Below, piece after piece: positions 1-8,047 of a DNA stretch of 15,388 nt. How positions within the stretch are numbered: position 1 is the stretch's first letter; each line of letters opens with the position of its first letter. The translations under genes and the position numbers were made by a program. The DNA lies in NCBI GenBank assembly GCA_018663815.1, contig JABJPQ010000023.1:1-15388 (forward strand). The letters are read 5' to 3'. The notes beneath the pieces are model-generated. The model saw nothing but the letters and a program-made list of their open reading frames with translations. It ran no database searches and was not told the DNA's origin. The stretch comes from Halobacteriovoraceae bacterium (GTDB lineage: Bacteria; Bdellovibrionota; Bacteriovoracia; Bacteriovoracales; Bacteriovoracaceae).

Positions 1-1247
1 GCTCCTCTCAAAAAACACAACTAGGAGACTCTATTGGTTTTGGGATGAGTATTCGTTACCAAAAAGATGAGCACTCGTTTAGCACATTTCGTTTTGAAAC
101 AGATCCAGCTGAAAACCGAAAAGATAATGAAACCTCAACCTTTGAAATTATTTATAACCGTTCATTTCAAGCTTTTACTTTTCAAGTAGATCTGGATTTA
201 CAAACAAATGATTCAAACTCTGGAGGAACGAACTTAGGAATAGATCTTGATAGTGATGATTCTTATATCTCTTTTGCAGGTGAAAAGAATTATGAGATAA
301 CCTTTTACCCTCTAAACTTTAGAACAGATATTGGTGATGAGTTTAATACTCGTGATGTGACTCGTATTTCTTATATTGAAGGATCTCCAACCTCCATAAC
401 AGCAGTACCAACTAATGATGAACAAGTCGTAAGGAAAACAATTCCAGGTCTTGAGTTTAAATATAAGATGCCAGATAGTTATGCCTACTTTGGACTTGGA
501 ATTGGTGCCTACTTATATCCAACGAATAGTGATTATGATATTACTGAAAATCCAACTGCGACATCATGGGAGCGAAAGGAAGTAACAGCTTATAAACTTG
601 GATATCTCTATAATGTAAAAAGGGATTCTCGTATAACTGTTCAATTTGCAGCTCATGATAAGACACAAGAAACAGGTGCGTTGTTAGAGTCAGCAGCTTC
701 GGTTGGGTACTTTAAGCGGGAAAGTAATTTTTTAGTTGAATTAGAATATACTCACACCAAAGCGGGGGAAGCTCCCTATAATATCAGTCGAACTTCAAAT
801 TGGTTTGAAAATGTCGCATTTGATAAAAAAGTTTACAGTGATGAAAATGGAGACGTACAAGACTGGGTGGGAAAAACAGGTTCAGCCTATTCCTTTAAGC
901 TTGGTTATAACTTTGACAAGATTACTCCTTATATATCCCTAAAGCATCAAGACGAACATTTTATTTATAATGCTTTTGAGTCAGCCCATGTTTTAAGGGT
1001 AGATGATAAAACTCAATCCCATGGAGGATTAAATCGCCTTGGAGTAGGGAGCTATTTTTATTATGGCCGGTTATTTTTTAATCCTCAACTTGAATGGCAA
1101 AAGGCGAGAAATGCTGTTTTCTCAAATTCGACCGGAGTTACAAATGATAGAATGCAATCAAGTTTCACTAAAGAGAACCTTGTACTCAGTATGAACATGA
1201 CCTTTGTTTTTGATGGTTCCAACTTAGATCAAAACTGGTGGTTTTAG
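1..1247 (+). CDS. Outer-membrane beta-barrel protein, 5'-truncated by the window edge
   Basis: The reading frame is open from the first complete codon at position 3, so the gene begins before the window. The ATG at 45 lies inside what reads as a barrel strand (GDSIGFGMSIRYQ) and is probably internal. The 414 visible residues show repeated amphipathic strands with alternating aromatic and polar residues, such as FQAFTFQVDLDLQTN, YAYFGLGIGAYLY and SAYSFKLGYNF, separated by Asp/Asn/Ser-rich loops. The protein ends in Phe (NWWF), the usual terminal residue recognised by the BAM complex. These are typical of an outer-membrane porin-like barrel. No specific family or ligand is recognised. It is the first visible gene of a probable operon: the next start is 8 nt after its stop, and that gene's Shine-Dalgarno overlaps the stop codon. 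Barrel topology is well supported, function is unknown. Confidence 0.75.
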   Translation, partial: SSQKTQLGDSIGFGMSIRYQKDEHSFSTFRFETDPAENRKDNETSTFEIIYNRSFQAFTFQVDLDLQTNDSNSGGTNLGIDLDSDDSYISFAGEKNYEITFYPLNFRTDIGDEFNTRDVTRISYIEGSPTSITAVPTNDEQVVRKTIPGLEFKYKMPDSYAYFGLGIGAYLYPTNSDYDITENPTATSWERKEVTAYKLGYLYNVKRDSRITVQFAAHDKTQETGALLESAASVGYFKRESNFLVELEYTHTKAGEAPYNISRTSNWFENVAFDKKVYSDENGDVQDWVGKTGSAYSFKLGYNFDKITPYISLKHQDEHFIYNAFESAHVLRVDDKTQSHGGLNRLGVGSYFYYGRLFFNPQLEWQKARNAVFSNSTGVTNDRMQSSFTKENLVLSMNMTFVFDGSNLDQNWWF

Positions 1248-1250
1248 GAG
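1246..1250 (+). promoter_or_regulatory. Ribosome binding site deciding the start of the lipoprotein at 1256
   Basis: AGGAG overlaps the TAG stop of the upstream barrel gene and lies 5 nt before the ATG at 1256. This favours 1256 over the in-frame upstream GTG at 1238. Starting at 1256 also places a clean lipoprotein signal peptide at the N-terminus. Confidence 0.75.
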
Positions 1251-1255
1251 TGGTA

Positions 1256-3268
1256 ATGATAAAAAAGTTTTTCTCAATTTGTTTGATGTTTTTTCTAATG
1301 GCCTGTGGTGGTTTGGAAAAAGATACAGGTTCAAGCTTACTGGATAAAAAAGAAAATGTTCAGGTAAAAGAACTTATTGCTCTTACTGATGAATTATTAA
1401 TCGATATTAGACAAAAAAGAATATTTTCTTCTTATACTCCTAGTCAGCAACAAAACGTGCAAGAAAGTTTAATCAAAATTAAGCATTCTCTGTTGAAATA
1501 TGCCATTGGTACCGATAGAGAAAAGGCATGGGAAACCCTTTATACGTATGCCAAGCAATTAGATTTTTTTAGTTTCTCTCAAATAGATGAAAGTATTATT
1601 TATCATTATAAAAATAAACTCTTATTATTTGTTTCTCGTACCGGGAAAGAATTAAAAATTGAAGCAAGCGAGTTAAGGTGGGTTTTATTTCAAACGAGAT
1701 TTAGTCAGCTTGCACCTTTTACATCTTTTTCATCTGCTAGTGATTGGGTTATTGATTGGGCATTGGGAGCCAGTTATGCTCAAGTTCAAAAAAGTGGTAT
1801 GAAAGCTTGGCTTCTCTCACCTCTCGTTGACCTAAGTTTAGTTCAAAAGCCTGCACTAAGATTACATCAAATGATTAGAGTTGACGCTAAATCGGGCAGT
1901 AAAATTCCTTTTAATAGGGATAAAATATTAAAGACAGCTTTTAAAGTCATGGTTTCCACCAACTATGTTGCGGGTGATCCTGAAGCTGCTATTTGGGAGG
2001 AAGTACCTTTAACTGATTTACCAGCCTCGGTTGATTTTCATTCTAGCTGGTCTGAAGAAATTGATTTATCTCATTTTAATTCAAAAAATGTCACGGTTGC
2101 TCTTTGCTTTGATATGGATGAAGAAATACTTGGCAGACATTACATCACTTGGAGAATTAATCAATTCCAAATTTTAGGGCAAGCGACAGGCTTTAGTTTT
2201 GAACAAAGGCCTGTTATACCTGTTCTTTATAGGGATATGTTTACAGCTAAAAAACTAGGAGAAAATAAGTCAGTTAAGATTGGTGAGGATGTTGAATGGA
2301 TTGATTACTCAAGAGCTGGAAATACAGAGTTTGCAAAAATAGACACATCCCTTCCTGGCATTGATACCTGGTTAATGACTCCAAAATTAAAACTTCGCGG
2401 CAAAAGCCCTGTCTTAAAACTCAAAGAAGTTGGTCGTAACCTAGTTAGAGAAAACTTTTTAGTTAAAATTTCTTCTAATTATTCTGGAGGAGACCCACGC
2501 AATTCAACATGGAAAGAGTTCAAGCATATACCAGATGATTATAATGCGCCAGTAGGGGCATGGACTGATTTTAAATCATTAGAGATGGACTTGCAGGAGT
2601 TTGTTGGAAAGGATATTGTTATTGCTTTTCAGTATCTAAATCCAAAGGGAAATTATACTGCCTGGGAAATTGATGAACTCGTCATCACAGGGGAAGGTGA
2701 TCCTTTGGTCACAGAAGAGTTAAAGATAACTTATTCAAATGAAGATGTTGATCCTGATATTTACCAAGTGATTAATCAGGTTAATTTTGCAGAGGATTTT
2801 TCTAAACTAACTCAAATAAAAGAAGATGCCACTGCTGCAAGTTTTGTTATTAAAGAGTTTGGTGGTGAAAAATATGTGGCGATTAATAGCAAAAACAATG
2901 GAAATACCGGGAGTGTTTCTCTAGTTCTTCCTTCGATTAAACTGGGAAATGAGAAGGTCTTTGTGAAAATTAAACAAGCGATAAATTTTTATGATTCACC
3001 AGAGAAGTATCCTGATTTATTACAAGTATTAATCGGAAAAACTACCGACCTTAAACGTGACAATTTCTCAAATTTTAAAAAAATCTCTTTTAATAAAAAA
3101 CCAATTGGAACATCTTGGAACTCAGTAGAAAGTGAGTGGCTAGAGATTGATAATTCTTTTGCTAATGAAGAAATCAATATTATCTTTAAATATAAATCAA
3201 TAGCAACTGAAAGTATTTTTTCTGCCTGGAACTTATTTGATTTTAAACTTGCCCAGAGGAAAAAATAG
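1256..3268 (+). CDS. Lipoprotein with three choice-of-anchor-J-like jellyroll repeats
   Basis: A 670-residue protein. It starts with a basic n-region (MIKK), a hydrophobic stretch and a lipobox LMAC with the lipidated Cys at residue 17. A helical segment follows (about 40-150), then three similar beta-sandwich units at roughly 160-305, 345-480 and 510-670. Units 1 and 2 share the order of a Trp/Asp-rich opening, a 'W(L)(L/M)(S/T)P' strand, a 'V(M/K)(V/I)S(T/S)NY..GDP...W.E' strand and a closing 'W.I(N/D)..I.G' strand. This matches the choice-of-anchor-J/cleaved-adhesin type fold common on secreted proteins. Unit 3 is more diverged but keeps the closing 'W..FDFK' strand. Such domains usually bind carbohydrate or protein on surfaces; no catalytic residues are visible. 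It abuts the nuclease gene downstream with no intergenic base, so co-expression is likely. Family assignment is from pattern recognition; the role is unknown. Confidence 0.75.
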   Translation: MIKKFFSICLMFFLMACGGLEKDTGSSLLDKKENVQVKELIALTDELLIDIRQKRIFSSYTPSQQQNVQESLIKIKHSLLKYAIGTDREKAWETLYTYAKQLDFFSFSQIDESIIYHYKNKLLLFVSRTGKELKIEASELRWVLFQTRFSQLAPFTSFSSASDWVIDWALGASYAQVQKSGMKAWLLSPLVDLSLVQKPALRLHQMIRVDAKSGSKIPFNRDKILKTAFKVMVSTNYVAGDPEAAIWEEVPLTDLPASVDFHSSWSEEIDLSHFNSKNVTVALCFDMDEEILGRHYITWRINQFQILGQATGFSFEQRPVIPVLYRDMFTAKKLGENKSVKIGEDVEWIDYSRAGNTEFAKIDTSLPGIDTWLMTPKLKLRGKSPVLKLKEVGRNLVRENFLVKISSNYSGGDPRNSTWKEFKHIPDDYNAPVGAWTDFKSLEMDLQEFVGKDIVIAFQYLNPKGNYTAWEIDELVITGEGDPLVTEELKITYSNEDVDPDIYQVINQVNFAEDFSKLTQIKEDATAASFVIKEFGGEKYVAINSKNNGNTGSVSLVLPSIKLGNEKVFVKIKQAINFYDSPEKYPDLLQVLIGKTTDLKRDNFSNFKKISFNKKPIGTSWNSVESEWLEIDNSFANEEINIIFKYKSIATESIFSAWNLFDFKLAQRKK

Positions 3269-5794
3269 ATGCAAATAATTCGTGCTATATTTATTTTTTT
3301 GGCGATTAGTTCTTGTAGTCAGGACTCATATAAACGTTCGCAAAAAGATGTTGTAATAAGCGCAGCAACAAGCCCATTAGAGTCATCGAGTGCCGGAAAT
3401 TTAGTTGCCTCGGCGATTAAAGAAGTTAATGACCTTGATATGGTTTTTTATCCCAAGGACTTGTTGATAAAAGATAATATTGGATTGTATTCGAATACGC
3501 TTTCTGAACAACAAAAACAGGAATTAATCTCAATCTTACCACTGGGAACACTGGATCAGTTTTACATTGGAAATATGGCCGGTAAAAATATTAAAAAGTT
3601 TCTCTATATGCGTACAATTGAAAAATATGAAGTTGAGCTTGAAGTTGCAGGGGTAAAGTATAATTTTATTTTTAAGGGAGGTTTTCCTTTATCGAAATCT
3701 GTTAGGCTAGAAAATGGTGGTAAGTTAATTGATGACCAATTCTATCGCGTAGCAATTAGTAAATACTTTTATGCTCCTGGTGATATTTTTCCAAGTTATA
3801 CCTATCGTAATGGCATTGACCGTATTTTTAAAAATACCTTTATTGAGGTGTCTGCTAGGGATTGCCTTTACAAATATCTATCAGATAGTCCTAATTACAT
3901 ACCTTCTCTTACTTATAAAAGAGCAATGGTTAAGCTCGTTAATACAAAAGAGAGAGGGGAGTTAAGCATTTCACAAGTTCAAGGTGAAAGCCACTTATCT
4001 CCTTTTATGGGCGAGACCGTTACTGTTAGAGGTATTGTTACAGCAATGGGAGCACTAGATTGGTACCCAGGTGGTACCGAGTTTTATTTACAATCTGAAG
4101 TTAATGATAATAATCCTAAAACAAGCGAAGCAATTCATGTCTATATAAGTGAGTTTATACCAGAAGTAGAATTGGGGGATTTGGTTGAAGTGAAAGCTGA
4201 GGTTTATGAAGAAATAACTTTAAGTGGATTAACGAGAACTCAATTAAGAAAAATCAAAAAAATGCAGGTTATTGGTAAGAGGCCTTTACCAAAAGCGCTT
4301 GCAATTGGTAAGGGTTTCTTGCCAATTCCTAATCAACAAATTTCTACTTATGTTGGAAATATTAACTTTAAAAAGTCTTTAAAGCTTACAGATGGAATTG
4401 ATTTTTGGGAAAGTTTAGAGGGCATGCGTGTTTCAATAAAAGACGTTCGTGTGGTTGGTTTTCGAGGTGGTAAAGAATCCTCAGATCCCTCTGAGGAAAA
4501 AGATCATCTTACTTTGTTCTTACTTCCGGATGGTAAAAATCCGAACAAAATATTAACAAATGGCGGAGGAGTTCTTCCTAATCCAGACCAAGATCTTTGG
4601 AATCCTCAAATTATTACATTAGTTTCAAATAACTTAAGTACCCACCTCGACACAAAGGTTGCCTACAATGTTGGAGATATTATCGAGGGCCAATTAACGG
4701 GGATTATTCAATATTCTAAAAACCTATTTGGGGATGGTGAGTATACTCTTATCCTTCCACAGGCTCAATCGACTCTCGATAAATTTACTCATAAAGAAAG
4801 ATTTGATATTAGCTGCTTAGAAGAGAAAGTTAAGACTGTTTTACTTATTTGTCGACCACGTGTAGAGCAAAAGCAAAGTGATGATTCTCTCTCAATAGCA
4901 TCTTATAATTTAAAAAATCTCTCCTCTAATGATCAATCTCGCATTGATGAAACTGGAGATATGATTACAAATAGTTTAGGTTGTCCTGATATTTTAGGCC
5001 TAGTAGAGGTTCAGGATGATAACGGTCTTGATTTTATGGGAAATTCTCATGCTCAAATTACCATTAATAAAATTATTGCGGCGATTGATTGTGACGGGAA
5101 GTCTTATCGTTCGTTAAATATTAATCCGTCCTTACACACTGAAGGTGGTCAGCCAGGAGGAAATATTCGAGTGGCCATGATTTTTGATGAAAATAAACTG
5201 GGATTTACTCGCCGAGGAGTGCAGGGAGCTAGAGTTGAAACACGAGTACTAAGAGGTGGCATTCTAAGCACTAACCCTGGACGCATATTTCCAAATGAAA
5301 GAGCATTTCTAAGAACACGAAAAAGTATTATTGCTCAGTTTGATTTTAGAGGTGAAAGTATTTACGTTATTGTTAATCATTTTAATTCAAAGCTTGGTGA
5401 TAGTGGTCAATGGGGAGCGGTTCATCCTATTAAAAGAGGTAGTGAACGAAAACGCGCTAAGCTTGCTTATAAAATGAATGACTTTGTGACTTTGATTGAG
5501 CGCAGAAATCCTAAGGCTAAAATTGCTGTCATTGGTGATTTTAATGCTTATTTAAATGAAGCTCCGATGAAAATACTCGAGGGGCATAGTCTTTTTAACT
5601 TAATGCGCACTTTACCTGTCGATCAGCGTTATACAACAAACCATAATGGTAATTCTCAATCCTTGGACTATATTTTTATAAATAAAGGCTTTCAAGCAAA
5701 TGAGCCGATGTTTAAAGTGCTTCATTTGAATTCTGATTATATGGGTCGGTTATCGGATCACGATCCTATCTATTCACTTTTTAATTTCCGGTAA
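3269..5794 (+). CDS. Secreted nuclease lipoprotein: 5'-nucleotidase C-domain + OB-fold + endonuclease/exonuclease/phosphatase domain (ExeM/NucH-like)
   Basis: An 841-residue lipoprotein with lipobox ISSC (Cys16). Residues about 30-215 resemble the C-terminal substrate-binding domain of UshA-type 5'-nucleotidases (SSSAGNLVASAI, then YRVAISKYFYAPGD), without the N-terminal metallophosphoesterase half. Residues about 230-340 form an OB-fold like that of ExeM/NucH nucleases (ETVTVRGIVTAMG, FYLQSE). Residues about 540-841 are the nuclease domain with all expected metal and catalytic positions: N547 in SYNLKNL, E580 in LVEVQD, H704 in VNHFNSKLGD, D757 and N759 in GDFNAY, and D830-H831-D832 in SDHDPI. 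It should therefore be an active Mg-dependent DNase or phosphodiesterase acting outside the cytoplasm. The start ATG directly follows the upstream stop, with AGAGGA 8 nt before it. The N-terminal domain is an unusual addition to the ExeM/NucH plan. The nuclease call is strong; substrate is inferred. Confidence 0.88.
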   Translation: MQIIRAIFIFLAISSCSQDSYKRSQKDVVISAATSPLESSSAGNLVASAIKEVNDLDMVFYPKDLLIKDNIGLYSNTLSEQQKQELISILPLGTLDQFYIGNMAGKNIKKFLYMRTIEKYEVELEVAGVKYNFIFKGGFPLSKSVRLENGGKLIDDQFYRVAISKYFYAPGDIFPSYTYRNGIDRIFKNTFIEVSARDCLYKYLSDSPNYIPSLTYKRAMVKLVNTKERGELSISQVQGESHLSPFMGETVTVRGIVTAMGALDWYPGGTEFYLQSEVNDNNPKTSEAIHVYISEFIPEVELGDLVEVKAEVYEEITLSGLTRTQLRKIKKMQVIGKRPLPKALAIGKGFLPIPNQQISTYVGNINFKKSLKLTDGIDFWESLEGMRVSIKDVRVVGFRGGKESSDPSEEKDHLTLFLLPDGKNPNKILTNGGGVLPNPDQDLWNPQIITLVSNNLSTHLDTKVAYNVGDIIEGQLTGIIQYSKNLFGDGEYTLILPQAQSTLDKFTHKERFDISCLEEKVKTVLLICRPRVEQKQSDDSLSIASYNLKNLSSNDQSRIDETGDMITNSLGCPDILGLVEVQDDNGLDFMGNSHAQITINKIIAAIDCDGKSYRSLNINPSLHTEGGQPGGNIRVAMIFDENKLGFTRRGVQGARVETRVLRGGILSTNPGRIFPNERAFLRTRKSIIAQFDFRGESIYVIVNHFNSKLGDSGQWGAVHPIKRGSERKRAKLAYKMNDFVTLIERRNPKAKIAVIGDFNAYLNEAPMKILEGHSLFNLMRTLPVDQRYTTNHNGNSQSLDYIFINKGFQANEPMFKVLHLNSDYMGRLSDHDPIYSLFNFR

Positions 5795-5839
5795 TTTTTT
5801 CGCTGTAGATTCCCTCTACGACTTCTTTTACAATTGTTT

Positions 5840-6814
5840 ATGGGAAATAAGTTGTTGGGGGTTATACTTTGTTCGCTGCTCTTATTTAGTGCATGTGGAA
5901 AGCAAGAGGTTGATCAAGAAGAGGTGCTTTATCAAAAAGCAAAAGAAAGTTTAAACAATAAAGATTACGTTACTGCGAACACTCTTTTTAATAAATTAAT
6001 ACAAACATATCCGAGTAAGAGAAGGTATAAGCAGGGCTCTGCTGACAGCCACCTAGGGCTTGCAGGGTTTGAATTACTCGATTTTTTAGTTTCACTAGAG
6101 AGATTGATTTCAGATTCATTTAAAAGTGAAGAACTACTCAATGAGGCAATAATATTTGTTAATAAATATTTTATTTTGGAAAAAGATCAAAAAAATCACC
6201 TTAATAAGGCGTTAGGGATTTATTCAAGTTTTAAAGAAGACTCAGGTGCTAAGTCAAAAGAAGATCGGTTTAAGCGGGGATTAATTCATGTTTTTTTTAT
6301 TACTCAATCAATTAAAGAACTTACTGATTCATTTAAAAACGATGAGTATGAACTAGATGATTTGGATGATCTAGAAAAAGAATATCTTAAGTTTATCACA
6401 GAAAAACTAAGCTATATAGATAGTATTCTTTTTCACTTTTTTAATGCTTACGTGAATTTAAAAGAATCCTTTGAGCAGATGGAAACTCTTGTTGGTGAGG
6501 TTGATCGAGCAATATTAGATGTCTTTGGAACTGAGTATAATGAAATAAAAGATGTGCTAGATCATATGAGCTTTGAGAAACTTGCTGTTCTATTTATAAA
6601 ATACAATCCTGTTTTGTATAAAAAAATCTTACAGTATTTCTTAAAAACTTGTGATCAAAAACTTGCATTAATGAAACTGAAATTATTAAAAGAAATGATA
6701 ATTAAAAATTATAAGCTAAGCAAATATCAAGATAAAGCCCTTGAGGTGCTTAATGTGACAATCGAGTATATAAAAAATCATGATGAAGATGTATGCAATA
6801 TTCCTGCTCTTTAG
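5840..6814 (+). CDS. TPR-like lipoprotein of unknown function
   Basis: A 324-residue protein from the ATG at 5840. The signal peptide ends in a lipobox FSAC with Cys at residue 19. A BamD-like first tetratricopeptide motif follows: LYQKAKESLNNKDYVTANTL, then F..LIQTYPSK. The remainder is predicted all-helical and Leu/Lys/Asp-rich, with no family I recognise. No Shine-Dalgarno is visible before 5840. A TTG at 5834 would add two residues, but the ATG gives the more standard signal peptide. It lies 45 nt downstream of the nuclease gene and overlaps the next gene by 35 nt, so it is probably in the same operon. BamD itself is shorter and carries more TPRs, so this is not simply bamD. It may scaffold the adjoining envelope proteins, which is inference. 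Confidence 0.7.
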   Translation: MGNKLLGVILCSLLLFSACGKQEVDQEEVLYQKAKESLNNKDYVTANTLFNKLIQTYPSKRRYKQGSADSHLGLAGFELLDFLVSLERLISDSFKSEELLNEAIIFVNKYFILEKDQKNHLNKALGIYSSFKEDSGAKSKEDRFKRGLIHVFFITQSIKELTDSFKNDEYELDDLDDLEKEYLKFITEKLSYIDSILFHFFNAYVNLKESFEQMETLVGEVDRAILDVFGTEYNEIKDVLDHMSFEKLAVLFIKYNPVLYKKILQYFLKTCDQKLALMKLKLLKEMIIKNYKLSKYQDKALEVLNVTIEYIKNHDEDVCNIPAL

Positions 6815-7577
6815 TTTTTACTCTTTGAACTTGATCGCTAAAGAATTAAAATACTCCCAAACAAGACTATTGCGGGAACAGCATAAAACGACAGCTGGTA
6901 TTGAGCTCGGGTTTAAGTTTGAAAAGGTTCAAGTGAACGTAAAGTCGTTGGCATCAACTCTTATTGAGATTAATAATCCTGTTTTTCCCGAAATTGATTT
7001 GTTGTTGGTGCGGTCAGATATTTTAAGTGTAAAAAGAAATATTCAATATAATAGTATTGATATATCTCCTCAATTATCTCTTTTTAATCGATGGTATAAC
7101 GATCGCGTCTATAGTTTAGAGCATTTGATAACAGGTGAAATTGACTTAGAAATAAAAAATGGAAAAACCTACACTCCTGTTTATCTTGATTTGTTGTTGG
7201 AAAGAAAAAAAGACAAAATAGTATTTTGGTCACAAGCAACAGGGTTTGAATTATTTAATACTGATCCTTATGAGTATAATGAGATTGAAGTTGGGGCAAG
7301 AATTAATAGCTCAACAGACCTAAGGTACGGATTCTTTTTTTCCCCCATTTATCGTGGTGATTATTCATTTATAAGTACTCTTGGAGTTGAGGGAAAATAT
7401 TCATTCTCTCGATACTTTAGCTTTGATACTAAAATTTCTTCGAATTATAAACAAGCATACATGACTGTTGAGGCAAAATATTTATTTTTACAAATTGGAT
7501 TGGAAAGAAGTGTTTTTTCTAGGTATTCAAGCGTTGAAATTGATAATGTTTTTTTTAATATGCATGTGAGGTATTAG
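6780..7577 (+). CDS. Probable exported beta-barrel protein of unknown function
   Basis: A 265-residue protein with a Sec signal peptide (MMKMYAIFLLFSFYSLNLIA, cleavage likely before KEL). The body is rich in short amphipathic beta-strands (LRYGFFFSPIYRGDYSF, VEAKYLFLQIGLERSVF) and ends in an aromatic residue (NMHVRY), consistent with a small outer-membrane barrel of about 10-12 strands. The start is uncertain: ATGs at 6780, 6783 and 6789 are in frame, none with a strong Shine-Dalgarno, and the gene overlaps the preceding lipoprotein gene by 35 nt, which suggests translational coupling. It is the last + strand gene of the block and ends 1 nt from an opposing gene. No homologue is recognised. 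Barrel topology is moderately supported and function is unknown. Confidence 0.65.
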   Translation: MMKMYAIFLLFSFYSLNLIAKELKYSQTRLLREQHKTTAGIELGFKFEKVQVNVKSLASTLIEINNPVFPEIDLLLVRSDILSVKRNIQYNSIDISPQLSLFNRWYNDRVYSLEHLITGEIDLEIKNGKTYTPVYLDLLLERKKDKIVFWSQATGFELFNTDPYEYNEIEVGARINSSTDLRYGFFFSPIYRGDYSFISTLGVEGKYSFSRYFSFDTKISSNYKQAYMTVEAKYLFLQIGLERSVFSRYSSVEIDNVFFNMHVRY

Positions 7578-7578
7578 T

Positions 7579-7902
7579 TTAGAGTTTTTCTGTGTCTTCA
7601 CAAATATCCCTATCTAAATAGTCTTCTTCAAAGATAAGACATCTTTTATCCTTAGACTCTTCATGAAAATAGGTGAAAATTGCTTGGCATTCATTTTCTG
7701 ATAAATAGTACCAGAATTTTTCTTGCTCTACCTTAATATCTAAGTTGTGAATAAAGCTCGAACAATCAAGGGTGATGGTTGTGTTAGGTTGGGTTGAAAT
7801 GAGTTCAACGACATAATCTCTCGAGAGTTTCTTTACATCCGTTATTTCGAAACTATAAGGAGAAAGGTTTAAGGCTAAGATTATGGTTAATGTGTTTATC
7901 AT
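7579..7902 (-). CDS. Small exported hypothetical protein with four cysteines
   Basis: A 107-residue protein read on the minus strand. The first 18 or so residues (MINTLTIILALNLSPYSF) look like a signal peptide, although the n-region lacks a basic residue. The mature part contains four Cys (in LDCSS, NECQA, KRCLI and DICED) that could form two disulfides in the periplasm, and the C-terminus is acidic. No strong Shine-Dalgarno precedes the ATG at 7902. Evidence for a real gene is indirect: the signal peptide, balanced composition, and an exact fit between its neighbours (1 nt from the convergent stop at 7577, and divergent from the phosphodiesterase gene). I recognise no family. It could be a lineage-specific protein. 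Confidence 0.55.
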   Translation of the reverse strand: MINTLTIILALNLSPYSFEITDVKKLSRDYVVELISTQPNTTITLDCSSFIHNLDIKVEQEKFWYYLSENECQAIFTYFHEESKDKRCLIFEEDYLDRDICEDTEKL

Positions 7903-7963
7903 GGAGCATTAGTAACATAATAGGGTATTTTTACAAGTTATTATTGCTGTTCCTTTGCGCTGC

Positions 7964-8047
7964 GCTGTAAACTCACAGGCCCTCTCTTACAGCATTTTAA
8001 AAAAGTTCAATAGTAAGATTTTATAAACTACTGTAAACTGACTTATA
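7964..8047. promoter_or_regulatory. Putative operator/promoter region with repeated CTGTAAACT
   Basis: The gap between the divergent minus-strand gene and the phosphodiesterase gene has two copies of CTGTAAACT about 66 nt apart (near 7965 and 8031). Between them is an inverted TTACAGC (about 7988-7994) that can pair with GCTGTAA at 7964-7970. A possible -10 box TATAAA lies at about 8022-8027, 20 nt before the TTG start at 8048, but no good -35 is visible. The pattern could be a regulator binding region for one or both divergent genes. It is weakly supported because short repeats arise easily in AT-rich DNA. Confidence 0.3.

Noticed and set aside
1238..1255. Upstream GTG start extending the jellyroll lipoprotein by six residues
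   Set aside because: It overlaps the previous gene, lacks its own ribosome site and spoils the signal-peptide n-region. AGGAG is correctly placed for the ATG at 1256.
2989..3177. Minus-strand open frame of 62 codons inside the jellyroll lipoprotein gene
   Set aside because: Fully within a well-supported gene, no ribosome site or signal, composition of an antisense shadow.
3771..3965. Plus-strand alternate-frame open frame with hydrophobic character inside the nuclease gene
   Set aside because: It lies wholly inside the 5'-nucleotidase-like domain, and hydrophobicity is expected from frame-shifted AT-rich codons.
5805..5819. Hairpin GTAGA-TTCCC-TCTAC between the nuclease and TPR lipoprotein genes
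   Set aside because: A 5-bp A/T-rich stem with no clean T-run after it (ACTTCTTTTAC) is too weak for a terminator call. It could slightly reduce read-through.
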